IMG/VR virus record: IMGVR_UViG_3300028197_000973
Location: 1 to 22,536 of that record
DNA from: a virus
Strand: one strand, 5' to 3'
DNA: 22,536 bases
Shown piece by piece: positions 1 to 6,512 of this stretch. Within the stretch, counting starts at the first letter, position 1, and each line of letters opens with the position of its first letter. The position numbers and the translations under genes were made by a program. Under the pieces are notes generated by a model, which was not told the origin of the DNA, made no database searches, and saw nothing but the letters and a program-made list of their open reading frames with translations.

Positions 1-12
1 TAAATTCACCAT
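1..12 (-). CDS. Possible start of a second minus-strand gene (partial)
   Basis: On the minus strand an ATG at 12-10 directly follows the stop codon (15-13) of the neighbouring minus-strand gene, with no gap, and four codons (M-V-N-L) are visible before the window ends. The arrangement would suit a second gene in a leftward operon, but no clear Shine-Dalgarno sequence precedes it and four codons cannot prove a gene. Confidence 0.25.
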
Positions 13-243
13 TTACGATATTTCTTTTTTCAACCATTTGTATAAATAATCTCTCTCTTCGGCTCCACCGCTGAAATCTTTTGCAGCTAATGTTGCTTCT
101 AGCTTAAGTTTATTCTTTTCTATTTTTATGGGATATAATTTATCAAAAATTTCTACTAGACCAGTTTTGTCAGAGTATACCTCAAGAGGGAAACTCCCAG
201 ATCCAATATGCAAAGTCGAAATTTTAATAATCTCATTTTCCAT
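13..243 (-). CDS. Small hypothetical protein, divergent from the structural genes
   Basis: A 76-residue soluble protein with mixed charge and no recognisable domain. It has no signal peptide or membrane segment; the sequence alternates charged and hydrophobic residues and ends in a basic-acidic helix-like stretch (YLYKWLKKEIS). It is the only full gene on the minus strand and reads away from the virion genes across a 178-bp control region. A good extended -10 box ends six bases before the ATG and no ribosome-binding site is seen, which fits a leaderless mRNA. By position it may be an early or regulatory protein, but I do not recognise it and assign no function. The frame is credible because of its promoter and because no competing gene occupies the + strand here. 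Confidence 0.6.
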   Translation of the reverse strand: MENEIIKISTLHIGSGSFPLEVYSDKTGLVEIFDKLYPIKIEKNKLKLEATLAAKDFSGGAEERDYLYKWLKKEIS

Positions 244-249
244 GTAAAT

Positions 250-258
250 AGTATATCA
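250..258 (-). promoter_or_regulatory. Extended -10 promoter for a leaderless minus-strand transcript
   Basis: Read on the minus strand, bases 258-250 are TGA-TATACT, an extended -10 element (TGn followed by a TATAAT-like hexamer, 5 of 6 matches). Six bases separate the hexamer from the ATG at 243, so transcription would start at or within a base or two of the A of the start codon. Leaderless mRNAs with this spacing are common in Actinobacteria (known). No good -35 box lies 16-18 bp further upstream, which is tolerated by extended -10 promoters. Confidence 0.5.
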
Positions 259-283
259 CAGATACGCAAAAATGTTTTTATTA

Positions 284-313
284 TTGGCAACGATAAATAC
301 GCTAAGTTTTAAA
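284..313 (+). promoter_or_regulatory. Weak candidate rightward promoter
   Basis: TTGGCA (284-289, 5 of 6 to TTGACA), an 18-bp spacer, then TTTAAA (308-313, 4 of 6 to TATAAT). A start near 320 would place the inverted repeat at 344-376 in the 5' leader of the protease mRNA. In DNA this AT-rich such matches arise often by chance, so this is only a candidate. Confidence 0.2.
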
Positions 314-343
314 TTAGTTTGTTATTCTTATCTTTAGCGCACA

Positions 344-376
344 TTGTTATTAAGAAGTCTAACTTCGTAATAACAA
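344..376. promoter_or_regulatory. 14-bp inverted repeat in the divergent control region
   Basis: Two arms, 344-357 (TTGTTATTAAGAAG) and 363-376 (CTTCGTAATAACAA), are inverted copies with one mismatch (A353/G367) around a 5-base spacer. No T-run follows on either side, and the flanking genes are divergent, so a terminator is unlikely. It suits an operator for a dimeric repressor, or a leader hairpin of the rightward mRNA. Confidence 0.5.
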
Positions 377-421
377 ACGACATAAAAATAAATATTTAAT
401 ATGAGGAGTGGGTAGCGCTAT

Positions 422-1918
422 ATGTCTGAAGAAAAAGAAGTAAAGAATATTGAGTTTGAACTCAAAGCTGAAGGTGAATCCAAGGGTCAAGTAAAAGCTG
501 TATTTTCAGTTTTCAACAGCCTTGACAGTGACGGTGATGTTGTATTACCAGATGCTGTAAAATCAGGTTTTAAATCAGGTGATGTACCTATGGTTTGGTC
601 TCACAAATGGGATATGCCAATCGGCAAAGGTAAGATTGTAAAAGATAAAGACAAAGCTACTTTTGAGGGCAACTTCTTTATGGATACTGAATCAGGAAAA
701 GAAGCATACAACCTTGTTAAAGGAATGGGAGATCTGCAACAATGGTCTTTCGGTTTTAGAGTAAATGATTCTGAGTATGGAAAATTTAAAAAAGACGCAA
801 GTCAAGATGAACAAGATGTAAGATATCTCAAAGACTTGTCAGTTTATGAAGTCAGCCCAGTTTTAGTTGGTGCTAATCAAGAAACTTTTACGATGGCGAT
901 CAAGAGTGATAAAGAAACAGAAGAAAAACTAGTGCAATCTATATCCATATCTGAGGAAAATGATTCTGAAGTAAAGGAAGAAAAAGCTGCACTAGCAAAA
1001 GATACTTTTGATAATCCAGGTGAAGCAATGGAAAGATCTAAAGAACTTTCTTGTGCAATAGGTATGCATACGCATAAATTAGATGATGGCGAAGAAGTAT
1101 TTATGCCATGTAAAACACATACCGAGTATGAAGCTACTTTGGAAAGCGCAAAAGGTCATACACCTCAACACACATCAATGCAAGCTTTAGGTCAAATAGC
1201 AGAAGATCTAAAACAGATTTTAAGCAACATGCCCAAAGATGAAAATGCAGAAATGCCAAGTTGGTGGGTTGACAAGCTTACAGATGTAGCGAAAGAAGTA
1301 AACGAAATAAGAGATTTACTACTTGATCCAAAAGCAAAAGCTGATGATCAAGAAAAGGTTTCAGAAAAGAGTGCCAGCGTGCAAGGCAAACGCTTTTCTG
1401 ATGAGGTAAAAGATGTTCTTGCAGCATTAAATAACCTCGTTGCCAGAGTTCAATCTATAGGAGAACTCAGGAAAAAGAATGGTAGGAAGTTGGGAGCGTC
1501 AGCGACAGAGGCTCTCAGACAAGTTCAAGAAAGTGTCTCTGATGCTTTTGATGAACTAGATAAATTCGTAGACGAATTTGGAACGGAGGGTGCATTGGAA
1601 ACCGATGTAGTAGAAGAAGCTGAAGCTCAACTTAATGTTGATGCAGAGGCAGAAGTAGAAGCTCCAGCGGAAGCTGAAGTTGAAATAGAGGAAACAGTTG
1701 CAGAAGTTCCTGTTGAGGAAACTCAAGAAGAACCAGAAGCAGTAGTTGAATCAGATCCAACTGAAGTAGAAGAGGGTGCTTTAGCAGAAGCTTTAATACA
1801 AGCTGAAGCTACAGAAGTCGAAGTTGACAATGAGCTTGACGATCTATGGTTAGACAGCCAACAGATTGTTACTGACTCAATATTAACCGACATAGAAATA
1901 GAAAACGAGAATATTTAG
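422..1918 (+). CDS. HK97-type prohead protease (peptidase U35 family) with long C-terminal extension
   Basis: Capsid maturation protease that cleaves scaffold and capsid subunits inside the prohead. The first ~160 of 498 residues look like the HK97 gp4/U35 fold. Candidate catalytic residues are His61 (WSHKWD), Ser109 (QQWSFGF) and Glu143 (VYEVSPV, with the usual LVGAN following). Family members are usually near 200 residues; here about 330 more follow. They include a Cys/His-rich segment (C211, H216, H218, C230, H233, with the phrase FMPCKTH), a helical region around 240-390, and a very acidic Glu/Val/Ala-rich stretch (~400-465). The tail may act as scaffold or guide the enzyme into the prohead (inference). 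GAGGAG (403-408) lies 13 bases before the ATG, a long spacing, but an in-frame ATG at 401 hits a stop after four codons, so 422 stands. The capsid gene follows directly. Confidence 0.88.
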   Translation: MSEEKEVKNIEFELKAEGESKGQVKAVFSVFNSLDSDGDVVLPDAVKSGFKSGDVPMVWSHKWDMPIGKGKIVKDKDKATFEGNFFMDTESGKEAYNLVKGMGDLQQWSFGFRVNDSEYGKFKKDASQDEQDVRYLKDLSVYEVSPVLVGANQETFTMAIKSDKETEEKLVQSISISEENDSEVKEEKAALAKDTFDNPGEAMERSKELSCAIGMHTHKLDDGEEVFMPCKTHTEYEATLESAKGHTPQHTSMQALGQIAEDLKQILSNMPKDENAEMPSWWVDKLTDVAKEVNEIRDLLLDPKAKADDQEKVSEKSASVQGKRFSDEVKDVLAALNNLVARVQSIGELRKKNGRKLGASATEALRQVQESVSDAFDELDKFVDEFGTEGALETDVVEEAEAQLNVDAEAEVEAPAEAEVEIEETVAEVPVEETQEEPEAVVESDPTEVEEGALAEALIQAEATEVEVDNELDDLWLDSQQIVTDSILTDIEIENENI

Positions 1919-1927
1919 GAGAAACGA

Positions 1928-3166
1928 ATGGAAATTAAAACAATTCGTGAGCAAATAGTTGCAAAGTCCGAAGAACTCAAAGGTCTCTTTACAGAGATTG
2001 AGGGTCAAGAAGGACCATCTACTCCAGAACAAAAGAATGCCGTCATTGACAGAAATGGCGAACTTTCTTCTTTAAGAGATGATCTTAAAGTAGCTGAAGC
2101 TAAGTCTAAACTAGACGCTTCAGGTGGAGCAGTTGCAAGTATCCCTACCCCATCAGGAAATGAAGCACCAGCTTCTTTCGGAGCAGAGGTACTCAAATCA
2201 GCAGCTTACAAAGCTTACACAGAAAACGGCGCTAAGAACATACAGTCAACAGTGCCATTTGAGTTAAAGACAAACTTAACAACTACAGGATATCCACCAG
2301 AGTCCTTGAGACAACCTGGAATGTTGGAAACAGCATTAAGAAATCCTGATTCAGTTATTAATTTGTTCGATCAAATACAAACTGATCAAAATGCATTCGT
2401 GTATCTTGAGGAAACTACTTTCACTAACAACTCAGCTGAAGCCGCAGAGGCAGCAGCAGTTGGTGAAGCAGCTCTCGCATTTACCGAAAGAACTGCAACA
2501 GTATCAAAACTAGGTGTTAATATCCCAGTTACTGATGAGTTGATGCAGGATGTTTCTGGTCTTGAGGGATACTTAAACTCACGACTACAAACAATGGTCA
2601 AATTAAGATTAGACGGTCAGCTAATAGCTGGCAATGGTACTTCACCAAACCTTGAAGGTATCTTAGATGCAGGAAAATCCAGTGTTGGAACAACTGCTTT
2701 CGGATCCTACGCAGGTGGTTTGGGAAGAATTGGTGCTATCTATGGAGCGATCACATCTATTAGAGTGAACGCTTTCACAGAACCAGATGCAATAGTTATT
2801 CATCCAAATGATTGGGCGCAAATCGTCCTTCAATTAGATGCTGACTTTGCTGGTACAGCAGCTGAGGGATACACTGCGAAATCACCTGTATTTATGAGTG
2901 CAGGCGGATTTGGTGGCGGTGTCGCTAACCAACTTTGGGGATTGAAAGTTGTTCCATCAACAGCAATCGCTGAAGGTACTATCTTAGTTGGTAAGTTCGG
3001 TGGCGGAGAAGCAGCACATGTCGTAGTAAGACAAGGAATGGACATCGCAGTAAGTGATAGTCATGGTGATAACTTTACAAAGAATATCATGGTGATGAGA
3101 GCTACTATGAGAGTCGGTTTCCCTGTTTACAGGCAAGCAGCTTTCCACAAGATCACAAGCGCTTAA
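1928..3166 (+). CDS. HK97-fold major capsid protein
   Basis: Forms the icosahedral shell. Its 412 residues follow the HK97 gp5 plan. An N-terminal charged helical delta-like domain (~1-65, with SEELKGLFTEIEGQ and ELSSLRDDLK) serves as built-in scaffold and is normally removed by the protease. Next come a Gly/Ala/Pro linker and the shell domain, with the E-loop region around 150-190 (VYLEETTFTNN, Ala-rich loop), the spine helix (DELMQDVSGLEGYLNSRL), and the closing A-domain strand RVGFPVYRQAAFHKI. Length and layout are normal for a capsid protein that carries its own delta domain. AGGAGA at 1917-1922 overlaps the protease stop and lies five bases from the ATG. A hairpin terminator follows the gene, fitting separate high-level expression. 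The exact cleavage site cannot be set by eye; the Gly/Ala-rich stretch near residues 65-90 is likely. Confidence 0.93.
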   Translation: MEIKTIREQIVAKSEELKGLFTEIEGQEGPSTPEQKNAVIDRNGELSSLRDDLKVAEAKSKLDASGGAVASIPTPSGNEAPASFGAEVLKSAAYKAYTENGAKNIQSTVPFELKTNLTTTGYPPESLRQPGMLETALRNPDSVINLFDQIQTDQNAFVYLEETTFTNNSAEAAEAAAVGEAALAFTERTATVSKLGVNIPVTDELMQDVSGLEGYLNSRLQTMVKLRLDGQLIAGNGTSPNLEGILDAGKSSVGTTAFGSYAGGLGRIGAIYGAITSIRVNAFTEPDAIVIHPNDWAQIVLQLDADFAGTAAEGYTAKSPVFMSAGGFGGGVANQLWGLKVVPSTAIAEGTILVGKFGGGEAAHVVVRQGMDIAVSDSHGDNFTKNIMVMRATMRVGFPVYRQAAFHKITSA

Positions 3167-3182
3167 TAGCGTTACGATTTCG

Positions 3183-3209
3183 AGTATGGGGGCTTTTAGC
3201 CCCCATATT
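3183..3209 (+). terminator. Hairpin terminator after the capsid gene
   Basis: TATGGGGGCT (3185-3194) pairs perfectly with AGCCCCCATA (3198-3207) around a TTT loop: a 10-bp GC-rich stem, extendable by a G-U and an A-U pair. The tail after it is short (ATTTG), so termination is probably partial. This would give abundant capsid mRNA with reduced read-through into the connector genes. Confidence 0.75.
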
Positions 3210-3228
3210 TGTAGGAACAGGAGAAATA

Positions 3229-3291
3229 ATGGGCTACGGTTATAACAAAAAACCTAAGAAAAAGAAAAAACCTAAAAGAACAAAAAAATAA
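3229..3291 (+). CDS. 20-residue lysine-rich peptide
   Basis: Strong AGGAGA (3219-3224) lies four bases before an ATG that opens a 20-codon frame ending in TAA at 3289-3291. The product begins MGYGYN and continues KKPKKKKKPKRTKK; 11 of 20 residues are Lys or Arg and it has no acidic residue. The site is right after the capsid terminator and before another lysine-tailed protein. A nucleic-acid-binding or capsid-interior role is a guess from charge and position. The start signal matches those of the neighbouring capsid and tail-tube genes in quality, which argues that the frame is translated rather than being a chance A-rich run. Confidence 0.55.
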   Translation: MGYGYNKKPKKKKKPKRTKK

Positions 3292-3307
3292 GTTAGGATT
3301 AATTATT

Positions 3308-3562
3308 ATGGACGAAAAATATATAAAACCAGAAAAAAGTATTTGGAAATTACAAGACGGAACAATCTTTGAAGGTGCTGTCTCAGAGCTTCCAAAAGCT
3401 AACGCTGATCTAATTGCAAAAGCAGGTTGGGAATACCCAGAGTCTTATTTAAAAGAACAAGGATGGGGATCTAAACCTAAAAAACAAGCTCCTGCAAAAA
3501 AGAAAGCAGCGCCAAAGAAAAAAGTAGAAACTAAAGCAGTTAAACCATCTGAAAATAAGTAA
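3308..3562 (+). CDS. Small head-region protein with lysine/alanine-rich tail
   Basis: An 84-residue protein of unknown function. Residues 1-55 form a small folded-looking part (IWKLQDGTIFEGAV and AGWEYPESYLKEQGWG). Residues 56-84 are a histone-H1-like tail of Lys, Ala and Pro (PAKKKAAPKKK), with 12 lysines in about 29 residues. AGGA at 3295-3298 lies nine bases before the ATG, and the stop at 3560-3562 overlaps the AAGGAG of the next gene. Between the capsid and connector genes, phages often carry decoration or minor head proteins; the basic tail would suit contact with packaged DNA (inference). Confidence 0.8.
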   Translation: MDEKYIKPEKSIWKLQDGTIFEGAVSELPKANADLIAKAGWEYPESYLKEQGWGSKPKKQAPAKKKAAPKKKVETKAVKPSENK

Positions 3563-3571
3563 GGAGTTAAA

Positions 3572-4210
3572 ATGGCTCTTTGTTCTTATTCTGATGTTGA
3601 AGCTATAGTCGGAATTGACTTTAGTTCTACAGTACAAACATCAATAACAAATAATTTTATTGCGTACTCTGATAGGGTAATTAAAACCTATATTGGGTAC
3701 GACATAGAACAGTCAAATCAAACTGAAGTTCTTTTTGGAAATAACATGAGAGAGCTTAGTTTGAAACATCTACCAGTTAATTCTATTACCTCTGTAACTG
3801 AAGATGGCAATGTTTTATCAGAGGGAAATACTAATGAATATGTATTTCATGAAAATGGTCGACTAGAGAAAGTACTTGGCAGATGGTCAGGATCCAAACC
3901 TAAAAACATTACAATAGTTTACAATGCTGGTTACTCAACAATTCCTGAAGATATAAGGTTTACAAGTGCAAGGATTTCTGCCAGAATGGTCTTGTCGGCA
4001 TTAAATTTAGGAAGCCAAGCCAAACCAGGTGCGGTTGACACACATTTATCCGACTCAACAGATGGGGCTGACATGTCAGTAGTATTACAAGAGCGAATTG
4101 GAGATTTAACAGTTCAATTTGCTGATCCTTTAGCTTATTTTGACGGCGATCTATTAAAGTCATCAGATAAGTTATTACTATCACCTTATAAGAAACAGGT
4201 CTTGGTGTAA
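3572..4210 (+). CDS. Head-tail connector protein (HK97 gp6-like adaptor)
   Basis: This 212-residue protein resembles the gp6/gp15 adaptor that forms a ring under the portal. Typical signs are the N-terminal helix-forming segment (CSYSDVEAIVGIDF), a helix with DRVIKTYIGYDI, the strand phrase LKHLPVNSITSV, the pattern NITIVYNAGYSTIPEDIRFTS, and the C-terminal LLSPYKK. The call rests on this order of motifs and on position between capsid and head-closure genes. AAGGAG (3561-3566) lies five bases before the ATG. The stop shares its last A with the ATG of the next small gene (TAATG). The product is slightly longer than many family members because of a segment near residues 150-185. Confidence 0.75.
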   Translation: MALCSYSDVEAIVGIDFSSTVQTSITNNFIAYSDRVIKTYIGYDIEQSNQTEVLFGNNMRELSLKHLPVNSITSVTEDGNVLSEGNTNEYVFHENGRLEKVLGRWSGSKPKNITIVYNAGYSTIPEDIRFTSARISARMVLSALNLGSQAKPGAVDTHLSDSTDGADMSVVLQERIGDLTVQFADPLAYFDGDLLKSSDKLLLSPYKKQVLV

Positions 4211-4380
4211 TGGATCTTGTATCCTACACATATCTCATCGGTTTTCTAAATTACCATGGTCTATTATCCGCTCACCTAAGCGAGTATGCGCGTAGCCGCG
4301 TATTTCAAGAAGAACTAGTTAACACTAAGTTTAGTGAAATTATAAAAGGTGAAACATGGAATACAAGGAAGAATCTTTAA
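4210..4380 (+). CDS. 56-residue hypothetical protein coupled to the connector gene
   Basis: The ATG at 4210 shares its A with the connector stop (TAATG). The frame stays open for 56 codons to TAA at 4378-4380, overlapping the first 25 bases of the WhiB-like gene in another frame. It fills the otherwise empty 145-base gap between the two. The product starts MDLVSYTYLIGFLNYHGLLS, is mildly hydrophobic at the N-terminus and charged afterwards (SRVFQEELVNTKFSEIIKGE). No family is recognised. An internal GC-rich hairpin (4286-4303) lies within it. Translational coupling and the exact gap-filling support it; lack of a strong ribosome-binding site is the weak point. Confidence 0.5.
   Translation: MDLVSYTYLIGFLNYHGLLSAHLSEYARSRVFQEELVNTKFSEIIKGETWNTRKNL
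4286..4303 (+). other. GC-rich RNA hairpin upstream of the WhiB-like gene
   Basis: AUGCGCG (4286-4292) can pair with CGCGUAU (4297-4303), seven pairs including one G-U, around a UAGC loop. It stands out in local AT-rich sequence, 52 bases before the WhiB-like start. No T-run follows, so it is not a standard terminator. Pausing or mRNA processing is possible but unproven. Confidence 0.3.
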
Positions 4381-4643
4381 GTAATCTCTTAAGATTACAA
4401 GAACTATGGTGGCAAGTAGACGCAAACTGTAACGACAAGGACGCTGATCTATTTTTCCCAAATCGTGGAGCTTCAACGAGAGAAGCTAAAAAAATTTGTT
4501 CTGAATGTACTGTTAAGGAACATTGTTTAGAGTATGCTATAGTGAACGCCGAAAAATTCGGCATCTGGGGTGGTCTTTCTGAAAGAGAACGCCGTAAGAT
4601 AAGAAAAGAACGAGGACTTACGAGGAAAAGATCTAGTGCCTAG
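4356..4643 (+). CDS. whiB: WhiB-like iron-sulfur transcription factor
   Basis: WhiB-like proteins bind a 4Fe-4S cluster and regulate transcription, often by contacting region 4 of the primary sigma factor; they are known from Actinobacteria and their phages. This 95-residue protein has the four cluster cysteines C25, C48, C51 and C57 (C-x22-C-x2-C-x5-C), an acidic and aromatic segment between them (DLFFP), the signature turn GIWGG (69-73), and a basic C-terminus (ERERRKIRKERGLTRKRSS) for DNA contact. AAAAGGTGA (4344-4352) lies just before the ATG. It overlaps the downstream HTH/zinc-ribbon gene by eight bases. Its place in the middle of head-tail genes is unusual and implies late expression with virion proteins (inference). 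It is the best host clue in the window. Confidence 0.92.
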   Translation: MEYKEESLSNLLRLQELWWQVDANCNDKDADLFFPNRGASTREAKKICSECTVKEHCLEYAIVNAEKFGIWGGLSERERRKIRKERGLTRKRSSA

Positions 4644-5169
4644 TAGAAAAATACCATCAGTAGAACAAGCATACGAACTCTTTAATGACGATCCTTGGCG
4701 ACCATTATCTGAGTGGGCTGAAGAGTGGGATTGTTCTCATGAAAGAGTAAGGCAACTTAGAGAACAAGCAGGTTTTGATCCTATCTCTAAAATAGATAAA
4801 GGTATAGCAATGACTGTTGTTAACAGAATTCGTAATGGTGAATATTCACTTACAGTCCGTGAACTTTATAAAGATCTACCAATTGGCCTAGAAAAGTTTT
4901 TGACATGGATGAAAGAAGAACCATCTATTTACTTAGCTGTACTTGAAGCTCAACAATGGGTAGAGAAAGAATCTTGGAACCCACCATCAAAACAATGTGC
5001 CAAATGTGCAAATGTATTGGCACCTAAAAGTTTTAACAAAACACAAAAGTATAAAGACGGTCTTCAAAAAGTATGTAAGTACTGCATGAGTAACCCTTCT
5101 GAAAAATTGCAAAAAATTAAAGATAAGAAAAAAAAATTACAAGAACTTAAGAACAAGCTAGATAACTGA
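4636..5169 (+). CDS. Putative DNA-binding protein: HTH plus zinc ribbon
   Basis: A 177-residue protein starting with GTG; GAGGA (4622-4626) lies nine bases upstream and the start overlaps the end of the WhiB-like gene by eight bases. Residues ~20-47 form a likely helix-turn-helix (PLSEWAEEWDCSHERVRQLREQAGF), similar in style to sigma region 4 or small repressors. Residues ~72-95 may form a second helical domain. C121-x2-C124 and C147-x2-C150 make a zinc ribbon with the phrase KSFNKTQKYKDGLQKVCKYC, a knuckle often seen at the front of phage HNH endonucleases, but no HNH catalytic motif follows. The protein ends in a lysine-rich helix. Pairing with WhiB suggests a joint regulatory role; the target is unknown. 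Confidence 0.65.
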   Translation: MPSRKIPSVEQAYELFNDDPWRPLSEWAEEWDCSHERVRQLREQAGFDPISKIDKGIAMTVVNRIRNGEYSLTVRELYKDLPIGLEKFLTWMKEEPSIYLAVLEAQQWVEKESWNPPSKQCAKCANVLAPKSFNKTQKYKDGLQKVCKYCMSNPSEKLQKIKDKKKKLQELKNKLDN

Positions 5170-5199
5170 TTTCACAAATTTTTCTACTAAAGTATTAGT

Positions 5200-5535
5200 A
5201 TGTCCTACGATTATCAAGCATATTTAAAAGAAGATATAAGCGTTCAAACAATGTCAACAAGTAGTGTTGATGATAGAGGTTTATATAATTCTAATTGGAA
5301 CACTAGTAGTACCGTTAAAGGTCGTCTAGCTTCTCGTAGTGATTTAGAACAAGAAGGCGAAACTGATCTACAAGTAGGTGAATTCTTTTTATACATACCA
5401 GGTAGTACAGTTATTAAAACATCAGATAGAGTTGCTAAGGGATCAGAATATTTTGAAATAATAGGAATAGAAGAAATAAAAGACAGGTACGGAACAGTAC
5501 CAATTAAAAGACTTAGTCTGAGAAAGAGTTTCTAG
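5200..5535 (+). CDS. Head-closure / head-tail joining protein
   Basis: A 111-residue protein with the pattern of the HK97 gp7 / SPP1 gp16 family, which plugs or joins the connector to the tail. Signs are a short N-terminal segment, the phrase STVKGRLASRSDLEQEGE, a beta-strand pair (VGEFFLYIPGSTVIKTSDRV), then GSEYFEIIGIEEIKDRYG ending in a short basic C-terminus. Small all-beta proteins of about 110 residues with a DRV...G...Y.I core are typical of this slot. No strong ribosome-binding site lies in the 30-base gap before it. The stop shares its G with the GTG of the next gene (TAGTG). Confidence 0.7.
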   Translation: MSYDYQAYLKEDISVQTMSTSSVDDRGLYNSNWNTSSTVKGRLASRSDLEQEGETDLQVGEFFLYIPGSTVIKTSDRVAKGSEYFEIIGIEEIKDRYGTVPIKRLSLRKSF

Positions 5536-6512
5536 TGGCTGCTTCAGTAGGAAATAAATTTAGAAGCATTCTTTACAGTTCTTCTGCTAAAACATTTGCT
5601 ACAGGTGACTTAATTTCTTTAGACATAATGAAGTCACCAGCCAATGCTATTCGTCAACCAGCTTTAGCAACAGCAAAAGTTCTAGGTGACATAAGATCAG
5701 TTAGACCAGATGGTCAGGGTTTACCTATGAGACTTAGAAGAAGAGTCTCAGGTAGGATTGCAGGTAGAATGGGTCACATCCTAGTTCCACAGGGCATGGG
5801 TTTTGCTTCTCGTTTGATGAACAAATACTACGGTAGATTCTTAACTAAAAAGTTAAACAATTATTTTAATCAAAAAGTAACTTACACATTAAAACTAGAC
5901 GGCAACAAAATGACTCAAACAACAAAAGCACAATTAGCAAAAAATATTAATAGAAATATAAAAACACAAAGCATGAAAGGTAAGCAAGATTTAAAAGATA
6001 TGGGTGTTAACTTAGAACATTTTAACCCACAAGAAATACTTACTAAAATACAAAGACAAATGATGGGTGCCTCTGGAAGTACAGGTGTTCCAATAGTTAC
6101 TGGTAATTTAAGAGATTCCATAGTAAGTAGAGGATTTAAGTTTTATGGAAGTCAAGAAGCCATAATTGAGGGTAATCTGACTATAGGTGGTTCCAAAGGT
6201 TCCGAGATAGGTGGTAAAGCAGATAAAGCACCATATTGGTGGAAAACTGTTTATGGTGGTTATTATGACTTTGCACCAGATAGATTTGTACCTCCAAGAA
6301 ATTTTGCTTGGTTTGGTCTTTCTGTTGCTAAAGGATTGTCACTAGTACCAGCTCTTAAAGGTAAAAAAATATTTGTGGACAATGGAAATTTCTCACAAGT
6401 TATGACTGTTGCTAAGGGTGCTATGAAATATCACAACTTACAACCACCAAGACCTCCGAATGGTTCATTTGAAATAAGTGCTGAGAATAAATTAGAAAGT
6501 GACGGTGAATAA
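5535..6512 (+). CDS. Neck protein (HK97 gp10-like) with basic N-terminal extension
   Basis: A 325-residue protein starting at a GTG that shares a base with the upstream stop. The C-terminal half carries gp10-like features: VTGNLRDSI (~188-196), a GNLTIGG strand, APYWWKTVYGG, and the closing VPPRNF (~252-257). Such proteins form the neck or tail-completion ring. The first ~170 residues are an added, strongly basic and helix-prone region (LPMRLRRRVSGRIAGRMG) that typical gp10 proteins of about 110-180 residues lack. The extension might line the channel or contact DNA (inference). Order between head-closure and tail-terminator genes supports the call. Confidence 0.65.
   Translation: MAASVGNKFRSILYSSSAKTFATGDLISLDIMKSPANAIRQPALATAKVLGDIRSVRPDGQGLPMRLRRRVSGRIAGRMGHILVPQGMGFASRLMNKYYGRFLTKKLNNYFNQKVTYTLKLDGNKMTQTTKAQLAKNINRNIKTQSMKGKQDLKDMGVNLEHFNPQEILTKIQRQMMGASGSTGVPIVTGNLRDSIVSRGFKFYGSQEAIIEGNLTIGGSKGSEIGGKADKAPYWWKTVYGGYYDFAPDRFVPPRNFAWFGLSVAKGLSLVPALKGKKIFVDNGNFSQVMTVAKGAMKYHNLQPPRPPNGSFEISAENKLESDGE

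Noticed and set aside
344-376. Inverted repeat as a rho-independent terminator
   Set aside because: No T-run on either strand and flanking genes diverge, so no transcript needs to end there.
5033-5169. HNH endonuclease in the zinc-ribbon protein
   Set aside because: The front zinc knuckle resembles that of HNH enzymes, but no His-Asn-His catalytic motif follows; the C-terminus is a short lysine-rich helix.
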